Shown here: positions 28,701 to 39,098 of the stretch, one piece after another | How positions within the stretch are numbered: the stretch's first letter is position 1 | Layout: each line of letters opens with the position of its first letter | Origin: an uncultured Prevotella sp. | GTDB taxonomy: Bacteria > Bacteroidota > Bacteroidia > Bacteroidales > Bacteroidaceae | Length of the DNA stretch: 64,000 nucleotides | Direction: 5' to 3' | Assembly: GCA_947167845.1 (NCBI GenBank) | Contig: CAMVJQ010000001.1 | Location: 61,685-125,684 of the forward strand | The notes under the pieces: generated by a model | Databases searched by the model: none | What the model saw: the letters and a program-made list of their open reading frames with translations, nothing else | Told to the model about the DNA's origin: nothing | Made by a program: the position numbers and the translations under genes

Positions 28701-30554
28701 CTACACTTGCTGCATGTCGTGAAGCCGCTTGTAATAGCCACCGATGGCGAGCAGTTCCTCATGGGTGCCCCGTTCGACGATGCGGCCCTCATGGAGGACG
28801 CAGATCTCGTCGGCATTCTTGATGGTCGACAGGCGGTGGGCGATGGCTACGGTGGTACGGGTCTTCATCAGGTGCTCCAAAGCGTCCTGCACCAGGCGCT
28901 CGCTCTCGGTGTCGAGTGCCGATGTGGCCTCGTCGAGGATCAGGATCGGCGGATTCTTCAGGATGGCGCGGGCTATGGAGACACGCTGCCGCTGCCCGCC
29001 GCTCAGGCGTCCGCCCCTGTCGCCGATCATGGTGTCGAACTCTGCCTCCGATGCCATGATGAAGTCGTAGGCATTGGCGATGCGTGCGGCCTCTTCGATT
29101 TCATCCTCCGTGGCATTATCCACGCCGAAGGAGATATTGTTGCGGAAGGAGTCGTTGAAGAGGATGGCCTCCTGATTAACGTTTCCTATCAGTTGGCGCA
29201 GATCGTGGATACCCAGATCCTTGACGTTGACACCGTCGATGAGCACTTCGCCCCGCTGCACGTCGTAGTAGCGGGGGATGAGGTCGACAAGCGTCGACTT
29301 GCCCGAGCCGCTCTGTCCGACGATGGCGATGGTCTTGCCCTTGGGGATGGTCAGGTTGATGTCGCGCAGCACCCAGTGTGTCGGAGACTCCGCGCCTTCG
29401 CTCCCCTGATAGCCAAACCAGACATTGCGGAACTCTATCTGGTGTTCAAACTCCCTGAGGCGTTTGGGGAACTTGGGGTCCCTGATGGTGTTCTCCGCCA
29501 TCAGGATCTTGTCGATACGCTCCATCGAGGCCAGTCCCTTCGGTATGCTATATCCGGCTTTAGAGAAGTCCTTCAACGGATTGATGATACTATAGAGCAT
29601 CACCATATAGTAGATGAAGATAGGGCCGGAGAGGGTGTGATTGTTGAGCACCAGCACGCCGCCGAACCAGAGCACGATGACAATCATCACCGTGCCGAGG
29701 AACTCGCTCATCGGGTGGGCTGACGACTGCCGGATGTTCACCCGCATGATGTCATTGCGATAGGCCGTGTTGATGCGGTCGAAGCGTCTGTTCATCTTCT
29801 CCTCCGCACAGAAGGCTTTGATGATGCGCAGGCCGCCGAGGGTCTCCTCGACCTGGCTCATCGTGTCGCTCCATAGGGACTGTGCCTGAATGGACTGCGC
29901 CTTCAGCCGCCGGCCCACATAGCCCATAAACCATCCCATGATGGGGACGATGATGAGCGTGAAGAGGGTCAGTTGCCAGGAGATGAAGATCAGGGCAGCG
30001 AAATAACTGACGATGAGGATGGGGTTCTTGAAGAGCATCTCGAGCGATGCCATGATGGAGTTCTCTATCTCCTGCACGTCGCCGCTCATGCGGGCGATGA
30101 TGTCGCCCTTGCGTTCTTCTGAGAAGGAGCCGAGGGGCAGGGCATTGATTTTCTGATAGAGTTGGTTGCGGATATCGCGCACCACCCCCGTCCGGATGGG
30201 GATGATGGTGGCGGCACTCAGGAAGTAGGCCCCCGTCTTCAGGAATGTCATCACGCCCAGGAAGAGGCCGATGATCAGGAGCGTCGTGGTCTGTCCCCAC
30301 GCTGCGATGAGCCCGTTGACGTGGTAGTTCATGTTGTTCATCAGCACGCCCTGCACGTTCCCCCAGTCCCAGGCCATCAGCGAGGTGGCCGTCTCGGCAT
30401 CGCTCGTCTGGAACAATATCTGAAGGATGGGTATCAACGCGGCAAAGGAGAAGATATTAAGGACGGCCGAGAGTATATTGAACACTATCGACAATACGAG
30501 GTATTTCTTATAGGGCGGCACAAACCGCCGCAGCACGTTCAGGAATTCTTTCAT
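28701..30554 (-). CDS. ABC transporter ATP-binding/permease protein (MsbA-like)
   Basis: TM domain plus IAIVGQSGSGKSTLVDLIPRYYD (Walker A), RLSGGQRQRVSIARAILKNPPILILDEATSALD. Confidence 0.95.
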   Translation of the reverse strand: MKEFLNVLRRFVPPYKKYLVLSIVFNILSAVLNIFSFAALIPILQILFQTSDAETATSLMAWDWGNVQGVLMNNMNYHVNGLIAAWGQTTTLLIIGLFLGVMTFLKTGAYFLSAATIIPIRTGVVRDIRNQLYQKINALPLGSFSEERKGDIIARMSGDVQEIENSIMASLEMLFKNPILIVSYFAALIFISWQLTLFTLIIVPIMGWFMGYVGRRLKAQSIQAQSLWSDTMSQVEETLGGLRIIKAFCAEEKMNRRFDRINTAYRNDIMRVNIRQSSAHPMSEFLGTVMIVIVLWFGGVLVLNNHTLSGPIFIYYMVMLYSIINPLKDFSKAGYSIPKGLASMERIDKILMAENTIRDPKFPKRLREFEHQIEFRNVWFGYQGSEGAESPTHWVLRDINLTIPKGKTIAIVGQSGSGKSTLVDLIPRYYDVQRGEVLIDGVNVKDLGIHDLRQLIGNVNQEAILFNDSFRNNISFGVDNATEDEIEEAARIANAYDFIMASEAEFDTMIGDRGGRLSGGQRQRVSIARAILKNPPILILDEATSALDTESERLVQDALEHLMKTRTTVAIAHRLSTIKNADEICVLHEGRIVERGTHEELLAIGGYYKRLHDMQQV

Positions 30555-30579
30555 CTGTCTAACCCTATGTCAGTCCATG

Positions 30580-31986
30580 TTAATCCGCCGTTCCAAACAG
30601 CGTGGCACTGGTTGAGCCGGTTATCCTGACACGGACGGTCTCGCCGATATGGTGCGTACCCTTGTCGAACACGACCATCTTGTTCTGCTCCGTACGGCCA
30701 CATAACTGAGTGCGACTCCGCTTTGAGAATCCCTCCACCAGCACGTCAAACTCCTTGCCCTCGTCTTTCTTGTTCTGCTGAGCCGAGATCTCGGTCTGCA
30801 GGGCTATCAGTTCGTTCAGCCGTCGTATCTTCTCTTCCTCCGGCACATTGTCAGGCAGATGCTTCGAGGCGTATGTGCCGGGGCGCTCAGAGTATTTGAA
30901 CATGAAGGCGGAGTCGTAGCCCACCTCGCGCATCAGGCTCAGCGAGCATTCATGGTCTTCGAGGGTCTCGTCGTGGTAGCCCACGAAGATGTCGGTGGAA
31001 AGCCCGCAGTCGGGGATAATCCTCCGGATGGCATCGACCCTGTCCATATACCACTCGCGGGTGTACTTGCGGTTCATCAGGCGGAGGATCTTGTCCGACC
31101 CGCTCTGCACGGGCAGATGGATATGCTTGCACACGTTGGGCATCTCGGCAATCACCCGCAGCGTCTCGTCACTCATGTCCTTGGGATGCGACGTGGTGAA
31201 GCGGATGCGCATCTCTGGCGCCTCCTCCGCCACGGCACGGAGCAGTTGGGGGAAATCTGTGGAGGGAGCAAGGTCGTCCGTCTGCCACAAATACGAGTTG
31301 ACGTTCTGCCCCAGCAGCGTCACCTCCTTGAACCCACGGTCGCACAGGTCGCGCACCTCCTTGAGGATGCTCGCCACGTCGCGGCTCCGCTCGCGGCCTC
31401 TTGTATAGGGCACGATGCAGTAGTGGCAGAAGTTGTTGCAGCCGCGCATGATGCTGACGTAGCCGCCTATCTTGTGGCCCAGCCCGATGCGCTGGGGCAC
31501 CACGTCCTTATAGGTCTCCGTCGTCGAGAGTTCGATGTTGATGGCCTTGTGCCCTGCCTCGGCCTGTGCCGTCAGTTCGGGCAGCGAGAGGTAGGCATCG
31601 GGGCCGGCCACGAGGTCGGCATGATATTTCTCCAGCAGTTCGTCCCTGACGCGCTCGGCCATACAGCCCAGCACGCCGATGATCAGGGGATTCCCCGCTC
31701 TCTCCTCTATTTCCTCTCCTCTTTCCTCTCTCCTCTCTCCTCTATTTTCTCTCCTCTTTCCTCTCTCCTCTCTCCTCTTTCTTCTTTCTGCCGCCAGGGC
31801 CTCCAGGCGGTGGTATATCTTCTGCTCTGCATTATCCCTGACGCTGCAGGTGTTCAGGAACACGGCGTCGGCCTCGCTGAGGTCGTCAGTCGTCTCGTAG
31901 CCTGCCATCTGCATCACAGAAGCCACCACCTCGGAGTCAGCCACATTCATCTGACAGCCATAAGTCTCAATATATAGTTTACTCAT
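30580..31986 (-). CDS. miaB: tRNA-2-methylthio-N6-dimethylallyladenosine synthase
   Basis: LYIETYGCQMNVADSEVV; RGCNNFCHYCIVPYTRGRERSR radical SAM motif; C-terminal TRAM. Confidence 0.95.
   Translation of the reverse strand: MSKLYIETYGCQMNVADSEVVASVMQMAGYETTDDLSEADAVFLNTCSVRDNAEQKIYHRLEALAAERRKRREERGKRRENRGERREERGEEIEERAGNPLIIGVLGCMAERVRDELLEKYHADLVAGPDAYLSLPELTAQAEAGHKAINIELSTTETYKDVVPQRIGLGHKIGGYVSIMRGCNNFCHYCIVPYTRGRERSRDVASILKEVRDLCDRGFKEVTLLGQNVNSYLWQTDDLAPSTDFPQLLRAVAEEAPEMRIRFTTSHPKDMSDETLRVIAEMPNVCKHIHLPVQSGSDKILRLMNRKYTREWYMDRVDAIRRIIPDCGLSTDIFVGYHDETLEDHECSLSLMREVGYDSAFMFKYSERPGTYASKHLPDNVPEEEKIRRLNELIALQTEISAQQNKKDEGKEFDVLVEGFSKRSRTQLCGRTEQNKMVVFDKGTHHIGETVRVRITGSTSATLFGTAD
31701..31784. 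repeat. Heptanucleotide tandem array (TCTCCTC/TTTCCTC/TATTTYC) x12 inside miaB
   Basis: 84 bp divides exactly into 12 heptamers with a 35-bp higher-order period; on - strand encodes RREERGKRRENRGERREERGEEIEE. Confidence 0.95.
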
Positions 31987-32028
31987 TTTCAAATTTGTTC
32001 TTATTCAGGCTCCTCCCCCGCCGTGACC

Positions 32029-34608
32029 TCATACGAGGTCAGGCAGGTCGAGCCACTTGACGTAGCAGAAGTCCTGACGGTGGGGAAGGTTCTTGTTCTT
32101 CGGATACATACGCACCGCCGACTTGTAGACACCGAAGCGGTTGGGCGACAGCGTTGCCTCGAAGGTGTAGTTATTACCCTTCTTGCCTGTCATCTCCAGC
32201 GGCTCTACATGATAAATGTGCTCCACACCATCCTTGTCGACGTAGAGGTTGACCTTCTCGAGTCCGACAGCATCGTCGAGTCCCTGCTCGTTGATGACAT
32301 ACTTCAGATGATACTTCTGGTTGGCCACACCGCCTGCGATGGGGAAGTCCCATTCGCTGCTGACCACACTGATGCTGTCCCAGCGCTCAGCCACCGTTTC
32401 CTTCCACAGGGCGATTTCCCTGGCCAGGCGATAGTCGTCCTTCGAGAGTTCGCCGAACCGCTTGGCCTGCTTCTCATAGAACTTGCTGTAATAGTCGTCC
32501 AACTGTCGCTTCATGGTGTAGTGCGGTGCAATCTGGGCGATGGAGTTCTTGATGACCCGGCACCAGCCTTTCGAGATGCCTTTCTTGTCCTTGTCATAAT
32601 AGAGGGGCACGATCTCGTTCTCAAGCAGCGAGTAGATGGTAGCCGCGTCGAGACGGTCCTGGAACTCCTGGTTCTGGTAGGTGCGCTTTTCCGTGAGTGC
32701 CCATCCGGCTCCTTCGCGATAGCCTTCCAGCCACCAGCCGTCCTTCACCGAGAGGTTCACCACACCGTTCATCTCCGCCTTCTCGCCCGACGTGCCCGAC
32801 GCCTCAAGGGGACGTGTCGGCGTGTTCATCCAGATGTCAACGCCCGACACCAGCCGGCGGGCCAGCAGGAAGTCGTAGTCCTCCACGAAGACCACCTTTC
32901 CCTGGAACTCGTCGCGCTGCGATATGTCGAAGATCTGCTTGATGAGCCCCTGTCCTGCACCATCGGCGGGATGGGCCTTTCCGGCGAAGAGGAACACCAC
33001 AGGCCGCTCAGGATCATTGACGATGCGGCTCAGGCGGTCGAGGTCGGTAAAGAGCAGGTGTGCGCGCTTGTAAGTGGCAAACCGACGGCAGAAGCCGATG
33101 ACCAGTGCGTTGGGGTTGAGCCGCTCAGCCAGTTTGGTGATGCGCGAGGGGTCGTTCTGGTTCTTGAGCCAGGTGGCGCGGAACTGCTTGTCGATATAGA
33201 AGAAGAGGTTCTTCTTCATCGTCAGGCGCCACTTCCAGAGTTCCTCGTCGGGACAGTCGTAGATACCCTTCCAGCGGGCCTCGTTCGACTGGTCGCCCAT
33301 CAGCCCCTTGTCGAGATACTTCTCATAGATGTTCGTCAGCCAGCCCGTAGCCACCCAGGTGGGGAAGTGTACGCCGTTGGTGACGTAGCCCACATGGTTC
33401 TCTTCGGGGAAGTAGCCGCTCCAGATAGGAGCGAACATCTTCTGCGACACCTTGCCGTGGAGCATCGACACACCGTTGACCTCCTGACAGGTGTTGCAGG
33501 CGAAGGTTGACATACAGAATTTCTCAGAGTGGTCATCCGGATTCGTACGTCCCATGCCGATGAACTCGTCCCAGGTGATGCCGAGTATCTGCGGATAGCC
33601 GCCCATATACTTGCCGAACAGGTCGGCGTCGAAGTAGTCGTGGCCTGCCGGAACAGGGGTGTGGACGGTATAGAGCGACGAGGCACGGACCAGTTCCATC
33701 GCCTGGTTGAACGTCAGTCCTTCCTCCTGGATATAGTCGACGAGGCGCTGCAAGTTGCACAGGGCAGCATGGCCCTCGTTGCAGTGGTAGATGTCCTTCT
33801 TGATGCCCAGTTTCTTCAGCAGCAGCATGCCGCCGATACCCAGCAGTATCTCCTGCTTCAGGCGGTTCTCCCAGTCACCGCCGTAGAGAGCGTGGGTGAT
33901 GGGCCTGTCGAAGTCGGAGTTCATCTCGTTGTCCGTGTCGAGCAGATAGAGTTTCACGCGGCCCACGTTGACCCGCCAGACAGAGGCATACACATGATAG
34001 TTCATGAACGGCACGTCGACGAACATCGGGTTGCCGTCCTTGTCCATCTGCCGCTCGATGGGCAGCGAACTGAAGTCCTGCGCGTCGTATTTAGCCACCT
34101 GATGGCCGTCCACGGAAAGGCTCTGTGTGAAATAGCCGAACCGATAGAGGAATCCGACGGCACACATGTCGACGTTGGAGTCAGAGGCCTCCTTGACATA
34201 GTCGCCGGCGAGCATGCCCAGGCCGCCGCTGTAGATCTTCAGAGCCGAGTGGATGCCGTACTCCATGCAGAAGTAGGCCACCGAGGGGCGCTTCGTGTCG
34301 GGCTCCACATCCATATACTTACGGAACTTCTGATACACGTCCTTGACGCGCTTCATCAGTGCCTTGTCCTTCAGGATCTCGTCCTTACGCGTATGAGTCA
34401 GCTGCTCCAGCAGCATCACAGGGTTATGACGCACCTCATGATAGATGTCTACGTCAAGTTCACGGAACAGGTCGCGGGCTTCGTGGTTCCACACCCACCA
34501 CAGGTTGTGAGCAATCTCGCCCAGGCACTTCAATTCGTCAGGCAGTGTAGCCTTGACAGTCAACGTTCTCCACTGCGGGGCATTGACACAGTCTGCTTTG
34601 ATCTTCAT
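32029..34608 (-). CDS. glgP: Alpha-glucan (glycogen) phosphorylase family protein
   Basis: [88 protein letters not shown]. Confidence 0.93.
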   Translation of the reverse strand: MKIKADCVNAPQWRTLTVKATLPDELKCLGEIAHNLWWVWNHEARDLFRELDVDIYHEVRHNPVMLLEQLTHTRKDEILKDKALMKRVKDVYQKFRKYMDVEPDTKRPSVAYFCMEYGIHSALKIYSGGLGMLAGDYVKEASDSNVDMCAVGFLYRFGYFTQSLSVDGHQVAKYDAQDFSSLPIERQMDKDGNPMFVDVPFMNYHVYASVWRVNVGRVKLYLLDTDNEMNSDFDRPITHALYGGDWENRLKQEILLGIGGMLLLKKLGIKKDIYHCNEGHAALCNLQRLVDYIQEEGLTFNQAMELVRASSLYTVHTPVPAGHDYFDADLFGKYMGGYPQILGITWDEFIGMGRTNPDDHSEKFCMSTFACNTCQEVNGVSMLHGKVSQKMFAPIWSGYFPEENHVGYVTNGVHFPTWVATGWLTNIYEKYLDKGLMGDQSNEARWKGIYDCPDEELWKWRLTMKKNLFFYIDKQFRATWLKNQNDPSRITKLAERLNPNALVIGFCRRFATYKRAHLLFTDLDRLSRIVNDPERPVVFLFAGKAHPADGAGQGLIKQIFDISQRDEFQGKVVFVEDYDFLLARRLVSGVDIWMNTPTRPLEASGTSGEKAEMNGVVNLSVKDGWWLEGYREGAGWALTEKRTYQNQEFQDRLDAATIYSLLENEIVPLYYDKDKKGISKGWCRVIKNSIAQIAPHYTMKRQLDDYYSKFYEKQAKRFGELSKDDYRLAREIALWKETVAERWDSISVVSSEWDFPIAGGVANQKYHLKYVINEQGLDDAVGLEKVNLYVDKDGVEHIYHVEPLEMTGKKGNNYTFEATLSPNRFGVYKSAVRMYPKNKNLPHRQDFCYVKWLDLPDLV

Positions 34609-34690
34609 CACTTTCGGTTTTTAGTGGTTAATGCTTAATTTGTCCTTCTCAGTAGAGACGTCACAATGTGGCGCCCCTGCCTTTTAAGTT

Positions 34691-35668
34691 TTAAATGCTC
34701 AGTTCGTCCAGAACGCGGATCAGTTTCCTGTTAAAGGGCTTGTCGGTGCGGATGCACTCAGAGAAGGGCACGTAGACCACCTCGTTGTTGCGCACACCTA
34801 CCATCACGTTGCGCTGCCCCTGGAGGATGGCCTCGATGGCCCCCACGCCCGTGCGGCTGGCCAGGATGCGGTCGTGAGCCGAAGGCGAGCCGCCGCGCTG
34901 CAGATGGCCCAGGATAGAGACGCGCACATCAAACTCCGGGAACTCCTTGCGCACGCGCTCGGCATAGTAGAGGGCACCGCACTTGGGACTCTCCGAGACG
35001 ATGACGATGCACGACTTCTTCGACTTGCGGATGCCCCGGCCCATGAAGGCGGCCAACTGGTCTTCCTCCATCATCTCCTCGGGAATGATGGCAGCCTCGG
35101 CACCACAGGCGATGGCCGAGTTCTGCGCCAGGAAGCCGGCGTCGCGCCCCATCACCTCGACGAAGAAGATGCGCTCATGCGAGTTGGCGGTGTCGCGGAT
35201 GCGGTCCACACACTCCATGATGGTGTTCATCGTCGTGTCGTAGCCGATGGTGGAGTCGGTACCGTAGAGGTCGTTGTCGATGGTGCCCGGCAGACCGATG
35301 ACGGGGAAGTTGAACTCCATGCCGAAGTTGCGGGCACCTGTCAGTGAGCCGTTGCCGCCGATGACCACCAGGGCGTCGATCTCCTCCTTCTGGCAGGTCT
35401 CGTAGGCTTTCTGCATGCCCTCCATGGTCATGAACTCCTTCGAGCGGGCCGTCTTCAGGATGGTGCCGCCACGGGTGATGATGCCCGATACGTCCTCAGT
35501 GGTGAAGGGCTTCACCTCGCCCTTGATGAGTCCGTCGTAGCCGCGATAGATACCCTTGATGTTAAACTGGTTGTAGATGCCTGCGCGCGTCACGGCGCGG
35601 ATGGCTGCGTTCATGCCGGGAGCATCGCCGCCCGATGTCAGAACTCCGATAGTCTTAATCCTACTCAT
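34691..35668 (-). CDS. pfkA: ATP-dependent 6-phosphofructokinase
   Basis: [51 protein letters not shown]. Confidence 0.95.
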   Translation of the reverse strand: MSRIKTIGVLTSGGDAPGMNAAIRAVTRAGIYNQFNIKGIYRGYDGLIKGEVKPFTTEDVSGIITRGGTILKTARSKEFMTMEGMQKAYETCQKEEIDALVVIGGNGSLTGARNFGMEFNFPVIGLPGTIDNDLYGTDSTIGYDTTMNTIMECVDRIRDTANSHERIFFVEVMGRDAGFLAQNSAIACGAEAAIIPEEMMEEDQLAAFMGRGIRKSKKSCIVIVSESPKCGALYYAERVRKEFPEFDVRVSILGHLQRGGSPSAHDRILASRTGVGAIEAILQGQRNVMVGVRNNEVVYVPFSECIRTDKPFNRKLIRVLDELSI

Positions 35669-35763
35669 AGTCGTTTCAACTTTTCAATTCATTCTATTTC
35701 TTCAATTCTTTGCAAAGATACGTTTTTTCTTTGAAAGCACAAAGAGAATTCCCCTTTTTTATA

Positions 35764-35806
35764 CAAAAAAATCCTCCGAAAGGCCTCTCAGCCCTCCGAA
35801 GGATTT
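35764..35806 (-). terminator. Rho-independent terminator of cysK
   Basis: Minus strand AAATCCTTCGGAGGGC-TGAGAG-GCCTTTCGGAGGATTTTTTT. Confidence 0.8.
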
Positions 35807-35854
35807 CTCTCTCCCTTTCCTTTTTACCTTTTATCTTTTTACTCTTTTACCTTT

Positions 35855-36802
35855 TCACAGCGGATAGTCCTCAAAGGCATAAAGCACCGTCGAGAGATAG
35901 CGCTCACCCGTATCAGGCAACAGCACCACAATCTTTTTGCCCTTGTTCTCCGGACGCTTGGCCACCTCTATGGCAGCAAAGAGGGCGGCACCTGCAGAGA
36001 TACCCACCAGCAGTCCCTCCTGCCGGGCTATCTCACGACCTGTACGGATAGCATCGTCGTTCTCCACATCAAACACCTCGTCAATGACGTCGGCATCGTA
36101 TGTCTTGGGCACGAAACCAGCACCAATACCCTGAATTTTGTGAGGACCACTCTGGCCGCCGTTCAGCACGGGTGATGACTTGGGCTCCACGGCGACAATC
36201 TTCACGTTGGGGTTCTGCTCCTTCAGATACTTACCTGCTCCGCTGATCGTACCACCTGTACCTACACCACCGACGAAGATGTCTACCTGTCCGTCAGTAT
36301 CACGCCAGATCTCAGGCCCCGTGGTGGCATAGTGCTTGGCGGGGTTGGCGGCGTTCTCAAACTGCTGCAGAATCACAGCGCCGGGAATCGAGTTGCGTAA
36401 TTCCTCGGCAGCGCGGATGGCACCAGGCATACCGTCCTTACCAGAAGTCAGGCGAACCTCAGCGCCGTATGCCTTCACGAGGTTTCTGCGCTCGACACTC
36501 ATGGTTTCAGGCATGGTAAGGATAAGATGATAGCCCTTGACGGCCGATACCAGTGCCAGTCCTACGCCGGTGTTTCCGCTGGTGGGCTCGATGATCGTGG
36601 CTCCGGGCTTCAGGATGCCTTTCTGCTCGGCGTCCTCAATCATCGCCAGCGCGATACGGTCCTTCACGCTGCCGCCAGGATTAAAAAACTCTACTTTGGC
36701 AATTACAGGCGTCTCCAGCCCCTTTGCCGTTGAATACTTGTTGAGCTCTAAGAGAGGAGTGTTGCCGACGAGCTCAGTCAGGCTTTTTGCAATCTTTGTC
36801 AT
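35855..36802 (-). CDS. cysK: Cysteine synthase A
   Basis: [59 protein letters not shown]. Confidence 0.95.
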   Translation of the reverse strand: MTKIAKSLTELVGNTPLLELNKYSTAKGLETPVIAKVEFFNPGGSVKDRIALAMIEDAEQKGILKPGATIIEPTSGNTGVGLALVSAVKGYHLILTMPETMSVERRNLVKAYGAEVRLTSGKDGMPGAIRAAEELRNSIPGAVILQQFENAANPAKHYATTGPEIWRDTDGQVDIFVGGVGTGGTISGAGKYLKEQNPNVKIVAVEPKSSPVLNGGQSGPHKIQGIGAGFVPKTYDADVIDEVFDVENDDAIRTGREIARQEGLLVGISAGAALFAAIEVAKRPENKGKKIVVLLPDTGERYLSTVLYAFEDYPL

Positions 36803-36850
36803 ATCCTTACCTTATTTAATTAATAATTACTTTTTTACCTTTTCACGGTG

Positions 36851-36920
36851 CAAAGGTACGGCGATTTTCGCATTCCCGCAATACCACGGGCATGTTATTT
36901 GCATACCATAAACATGGTAT
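36851..36920 (-). promoter_or_regulatory. cysK promoter (TTG-N20-TACCTTTG) with two dyads ATACC-N8-G(G/T)TAT
   Basis: -7 at 36858-36851, TTG 36881-36879, dyads 36881-36898 (GTTAT right half) and 36903-36920 (perfect), 22-nt period. Confidence 0.75.
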
Positions 36921-36923
36921 TTC

Positions 36924-38108
36924 CTACAAATCATGGTCTACAAGGGCTGCCACGCACGAGTCTGACCACACGTTTTCAGCCGTTTCCACCATATCTATTA
37001 TCGTGTAGATAGGCAGGATGATACCCATGATGGCGACAGGCGCCCCGATGCCCGACATCAGCGAGAGCGTCAGGAAATAGCAACCCATGGGGACACCCGC
37101 ATTGCCGACGGCGGAGACTACCGATATGACGATCCACGTCAGAATGGTGGGGAATGTGAGAGGCGTACCGCCGTTCTGCATCACGAAGAGCGAGGTCACG
37201 AGGATAAAGGCTGCGCAACCATTCATGTTGATGGTAGTACAGATAGGAAGCACGAACCGGGCAATATTGCTGCGGATGCCAAGTCGGTCTTCGGCGGTAT
37301 TCATCGTCACTGGCAGCGTGGCTGCGCTGCTCTTGGTGAAGAGGGCCATCAGCACGGCAGGCATCATCCGTCCAAGCACACGGACTGGATTCAGGCCCCG
37401 GACCATCAGGAACAGCGGCAGCACAACGAAGAATTGGATGACATTGCCCGTCAAGACCACCAGCACGTACTTGCCGATGGAGTCTGCCACCACACCTGAT
37501 GACACCTGTGCCGACAACTGGGCAGCGAATGCCATGATGCCAAGGGGCAGTGTCCAGATGAGCCAGCGGATAAGCAGGAAGAGCAACTCTTGCAGTCCGA
37601 GCAGGCCCTTGATGACAACAGACTTGTTTTCGGAATCAGGCAACTTCGACAGTCCGATGCCGATGGCAAAGGCCAATAGCAACAGCGAGAGGACATTTCC
37701 CTCAAGGAGAGGCTTCACGACGTTATTGGGTATCAGGCCGATCAGATGACTATAATAAGAGAGGTGTGGCGCCTCAGCGACTGCCTCCCCACCCCGTCCG
37801 ATTGCCTCGACAGGCAGGTTGCCCGGAGCGATAAGTACAAAAAGCAGTGCTCCTACAGCCGCTGCGGCAAAGGTCGTCAGCAAGGTATAAGTCAGCGTGC
37901 GGCCAAATATCCTGCCCGAGCCCTTCGAGCCGAATGTGGCGAAGGTGCTTATCACTGCCAGCACGATCGTCGGCACCGCCAGCAACTGGAACAGGCGTGT
38001 ATAGACCACAGTCACGAACTCCATGGTCTGGTCAAGCCAGTGCAGCCCCAACAGTCCTAAAACCGCGCCCAACAGGAGTGCCCCTATCCACAATATCATA
38101 TCCTTCAT
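36924..38108 (-). CDS. Dicarboxylate/amino acid:cation symporter (GltP/TcyP-like)
   Basis: Multi-TM; TKSSAATLPVTMNTAEDRLGI; FVLPICTTINMNGCAAFILVTSLFV; SAVGNAGVPMGCYFLTLSLMSGIGAPV. Confidence 0.9.
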   Translation of the reverse strand: MKDMILWIGALLLGAVLGLLGLHWLDQTMEFVTVVYTRLFQLLAVPTIVLAVISTFATFGSKGSGRIFGRTLTYTLLTTFAAAAVGALLFVLIAPGNLPVEAIGRGGEAVAEAPHLSYYSHLIGLIPNNVVKPLLEGNVLSLLLLAFAIGIGLSKLPDSENKSVVIKGLLGLQELLFLLIRWLIWTLPLGIMAFAAQLSAQVSSGVVADSIGKYVLVVLTGNVIQFFVVLPLFLMVRGLNPVRVLGRMMPAVLMALFTKSSAATLPVTMNTAEDRLGIRSNIARFVLPICTTINMNGCAAFILVTSLFVMQNGGTPLTFPTILTWIVISVVSAVGNAGVPMGCYFLTLSLMSGIGAPVAIMGIILPIYTIIDMVETAENVWSDSCVAALVDHDL

Positions 38109-38134
38109 ATTTACTTTTTTACCTTTTCACGGTG

Positions 38135-38182
38135 CAAAGTTACAAACAAATCGCGGAACGGGAAATACCAACAGCAAGGTAT
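38135..38182 (-). promoter_or_regulatory. Symporter promoter (-7 TAACTTTG) with perfect ATACC-N8-GGTAT dyad
   Basis: -7 at 38142-38135; dyad 38165-38182. Confidence 0.7.
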
Positions 38183-38255
38183 TTTGCTAAAAATTGTATA
38201 AGATTGGCGATTAGTTCTAAAATTAGTCGTAACTTTGCAGCCATAAAGAGATTGT

Positions 38256-39098
38256 ATGGAAAGGCAACGGGTAGGCGGGCCGTCAGGCTCGGAAACAAGG
38301 CAACAGGCAATACAGCCGATCTTCCGCAGGGCGGAACTTCTGCTGGGCGATGAGGCGATGAACTGCATCGGTGAGAAACGTGTCATCATCTTCGGGGTGG
38401 GTGGCGTAGGCTCGTGGTGCGCCGAGAGTCTGGTACGTTCAGGCATCAAGCGTCTCACTATCGTCGATTCAGACCGTGTCTGCATCACCAATGTCAACCG
38501 CCAGTTGATGGCCACCACGAAGACCGTCGGCCAGGTGAAAGTCGAGGCCCTGAAGGAGCGTCTGCTCAGCATCAACCCCCAGGCAGAGATTACTGCCCTG
38601 CAACAGATATTCACAGCCGAAACAGCCGACAGTTTCGACATCGGCAGTTACGACTACGTCATCGATGCCATCGACTCGCTGAAAGACAAGGCACTGCTGA
38701 TCCTGATGGCTACACAGACACAGGCAAAGTTCTTTTCTTCGATGGGTGCTGCCCTGAAACTAGACCCCACAAGGATCAAGACAGCCGAGTTCTGGAAGGT
38801 CCAGGGTGACCCGCTGGCACGTGCTCTCCGCAAGCGTTTCAAGCGCGACGGGCAATATCCCAAGCGCAAGTTTCAGTGTGTATATTCCGATGAACTGTTA
38901 GAGAACAAAGGTCACAATGCCACCTGTGGCACTGAGCAGTGTATGTGTCCAAAGGCAAAGATAGGGCCTGGCGACCCTACCTTGCTGAATCATGAATGGT
39001 GCTCTTCGAAAGCCCGGATCAACGGCACCCTGGCCCACATCACCGCCATCTTCGGCTTTATGCTGGCAGGATTAGTCATTCAGGACGCCGTCAAATGA
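38256..39098 (+). CDS. tcdA: tRNA threonylcarbamoyladenosine dehydratase (ThiF-fold)
   Basis: VIIFGVGGVGSWCAESLVRSGIKRLTIVDSDRVCITNVNRQL; IDAIDSLKDKALL. Confidence 0.9.
   Translation: MERQRVGGPSGSETRQQAIQPIFRRAELLLGDEAMNCIGEKRVIIFGVGGVGSWCAESLVRSGIKRLTIVDSDRVCITNVNRQLMATTKTVGQVKVEALKERLLSINPQAEITALQQIFTAETADSFDIGSYDYVIDAIDSLKDKALLILMATQTQAKFFSSMGAALKLDPTRIKTAEFWKVQGDPLARALRKRFKRDGQYPKRKFQCVYSDELLENKGHNATCGTEQCMCPKAKIGPGDPTLLNHEWCSSKARINGTLAHITAIFGFMLAGLVIQDAVK

Noticed and set aside
38256-39098. TcdA as part of the thiocarboxylate sulfur-carrier system
   Set aside because: Although ThiF-like, its sequence fits tRNA t6A dehydratase and it is not adjacent to a carrier protein.
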